NCBI GenBank assembly: GCA_015063165.1
Contig: SUSZ01000007.1
Span: 1 to 64,000 of the forward strand
Reading direction: 5' to 3'
Source: Thermoplasmata archaeon
Lineage (GTDB): Archaea > Thermoplasmatota > Thermoplasmata > Methanomassiliicoccales > Methanomethylophilaceae
DNA length: 64,000 nucleotides
The number at the start of each line of letters is the position of its first letter. Within the stretch, counting starts at the first letter, position 1. Both the position numbers and the translations under genes were made by a program. Positions 63,063-64,000 of the stretch are shown here, piece by piece. The notes below the pieces were generated by a model. That model did not search any database, had not been told where the DNA came from, and saw nothing but the letters and a program-made list of their open reading frames with translations.

Positions 63063-63812
63063 TCAGGACCTCTTATGGTCTTCGAGGTAGTCCTTGTATA
63101 GGCTGCATGGGAATCCGGTAGCCCCGGACCTCTTGTCCTCGGGCGGGGGCACCATGAAGTCGCCGTACAGGCCGGTGAGGATGTCCTCCCATCTTTCGGG
63201 GAGAGGAATGTCGGTGTCCTCGAAAACGTGCATCACAGGCTTCCCGTACAGATCCCGGGGGCAGGTGTATTCCTTGTAGTGCGTGGCGCGGACGGTGACG
63301 AGACTGCAGTCCTTCCCCGCGCAGAGGTCCGCCAGCCTGGAGAAGAATCTGTGGGTCCAGCGGAGGCCCCTGTGGAGCCAGGCAGGGCCGATGCGGTCGA
63401 GGGCGTAGATGGCTATGTTGTCCCCCCAGATGGCCGCGCCGGTGGCGAGCTGCCTGAGCCTCCCATCGGGGAATCCGCTCAGGGGGAACAGGTCGATGAA
63501 GAGCGCCGTCTTATCCCTTATGCTCTCCTCCAGGTCGCCCTCGATCAGAACGACGTGAGGGTGGTCGTCCGCCCTGGGGACGTGGTAGTAGTACTTCTCG
63601 GGGTCCAGCTCCTTGGAGAGGGCCTCGTTGATGCGGGGGATGTCCTCGATCCATACCGCAAGGTCCATGTCGTCGTCCCAAGGTATGAACCCGTTATGCC
63701 TTACGGCTCCCAGAGCGGTCCCGAAGAACGCGTAGTATGCGATCCCGTTCCTGTCCAGAACCTCGCGTATGTCCTCATACATCTTCAGAAGCTTGCTCTG
63801 GACTTCGTTCAC
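63063..63812 (-). CDS. LicD-family transferase
   Basis: A protein of about 249 residues with the LicD/nucleotidyltransferase-like core FGTALGAVRHNGFIPWDDDMDLAV, whose acidic cluster binds metal. Family members attach phosphocholine or related groups to surface glycans. A minus-strand TATA box (GGTTATATACG) lies at about 63842-63853, making the GTG at 63812 (MNEVQSK) the likely start; the ATG at 63872 lies upstream of that promoter. Alone between malic enzyme and a divergent gene at the window edge. Confidence 0.75.
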   Translation of the reverse strand: MNEVQSKLLKMYEDIREVLDRNGIAYYAFFGTALGAVRHNGFIPWDDDMDLAVWIEDIPRINEALSKELDPEKYYYHVPRADDHPHVVLIEGDLEESIRDKTALFIDLFPLSGFPDGRLRQLATGAAIWGDNIAIYALDRIGPAWLHRGLRWTHRFFSRLADLCAGKDCSLVTVRATHYKEYTCPRDLYGKPVMHVFEDTDIPLPERWEDILTGLYGDFMVPPPEDKRSGATGFPCSLYKDYLEDHKRS

Positions 63813-63929
63813 GGCAGCACCGTCTGGTTCGATGCGCGGTTTCGTATATAACCTATGACCAGCGCGATTCATGTTGTATGGAACAGGGCTGGACGTCCAT
63901 GTTTCATGCTTGTCCGTACGATTTTGAAA

Positions 63930-63942
63930 CTTTTTATATAGG
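63930..63942 (+). promoter_or_regulatory. Promoter of the right-edge gene
   Basis: ACTTTTTATATAG is a strong TATA box about 30-40 bases before the ATG at 63972. Confidence 0.55.
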
Positions 63943-63971
63943 GCACTACGTTAGCAAGAGTCGGTGAGGAG

Positions 63972-64000
63972 ATGAGGCCTTCTGTAGCCAGCCTTGTGAT
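63972..64000 (+). CDS. Partial gene running off the right edge
   Basis: Begins MRPSVASLV after a GGTGAGG ribosome binding site and a good TATA box. Only nine codons are present, so its product cannot be identified. Confidence 0.5.

Overview
This window is archaeal chromosome with moderately high GC. The information-processing genes are archaeal: Orc1/Cdc6, both primase subunits, the small subunit of PolD (a euryarchaeal polymerase), TFB, Gar1, TiaS, splicing endonuclease, Spt5, ribosomal proteins in archaeal order and an A-type ATP synthase operon. The hexulose-phosphate synthase/RraA fusion, split GMP synthase, 4-phosphopantoate-beta-alanine ligase and general protein style suggest Thermoplasmata, most likely a host-associated methanogen of the Methanomassiliicoccales. 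That placement is inference; no methanogenesis gene or rRNA lies in the window.

Layout. 0.1-2 kb: a transposase-like gene and an AbrB-type protein. 2-9.4 kb: HPS-RraA, HtpX, a metallo-beta-lactamase-like protein, a TatD-like hydrolase, PriS, then the L18a-prefoldin alpha-FtsY operon. 9.4-13.7 kb: M20 peptidase, a bacterial-type thiolase, TiaS and a membrane OB-like protein. 13.7-15.5 kb: a probable replication origin. Two near-identical, oppositely facing 32-bp origin recognition boxes flank cdc6, with weaker boxes and AT-rich DNA next to it. 15.5-25.6 kb: signal peptidase, dCMP deaminase and the ATP synthase operon ahaH-I-K-E-C-F-A-B-D plus a 50-residue membrane protein in the ahaG position. 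25.8-31.2 kb: PolD small subunit, an RNA-binding protein, a TIM-barrel isomerase and a tightly overlapping regulator/unknown/CPBP-protease operon. 31.2-32.6 kb: a 1.4-kb insertion sequence with a decayed transposase, sitting between two divergent promoters. 32.7-36 kb: a heat-shock operon (ArsR-type regulator, Cdc48, Hsp20) with an inverted-repeat operator near the expected transcription start.

36-45.4 kb: a third origin-box-like site, EndA, TFB-Gar1, a heterodimeric ABC exporter, PurE and two-subunit GMP synthase. 45.2-49.4 kb: small conserved genes, SecE, an unusually long Spt5, L11, and a separately promoted L1-L10-L12 operon. 49.5-50.5 kb: a small acidic protein and a divergent FtsZ/tubulin-like GTPase, the most intriguing pair in the window. 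50.5-56.7 kb: TrmJ, then an operon joining CoA synthesis, S-adenosylhomocysteine hydrolysis, a sugar/nucleoside kinase, an AK6-type kinase and a phospholipid synthase, facing PriL. 56.7-64 kb: a decayed Rpn-like nuclease with a tandem duplication, a radical SAM protein, a MATE transporter split at an ATGA overlap, a structured intergenic segment, malic enzyme and a LicD-family protein.

Several small genes of 28, 50, 52 and 54 codons are supported by ribosome binding sites and position. Starts were set from Shine-Dalgarno spacing and TATA distance wherever these could decide.
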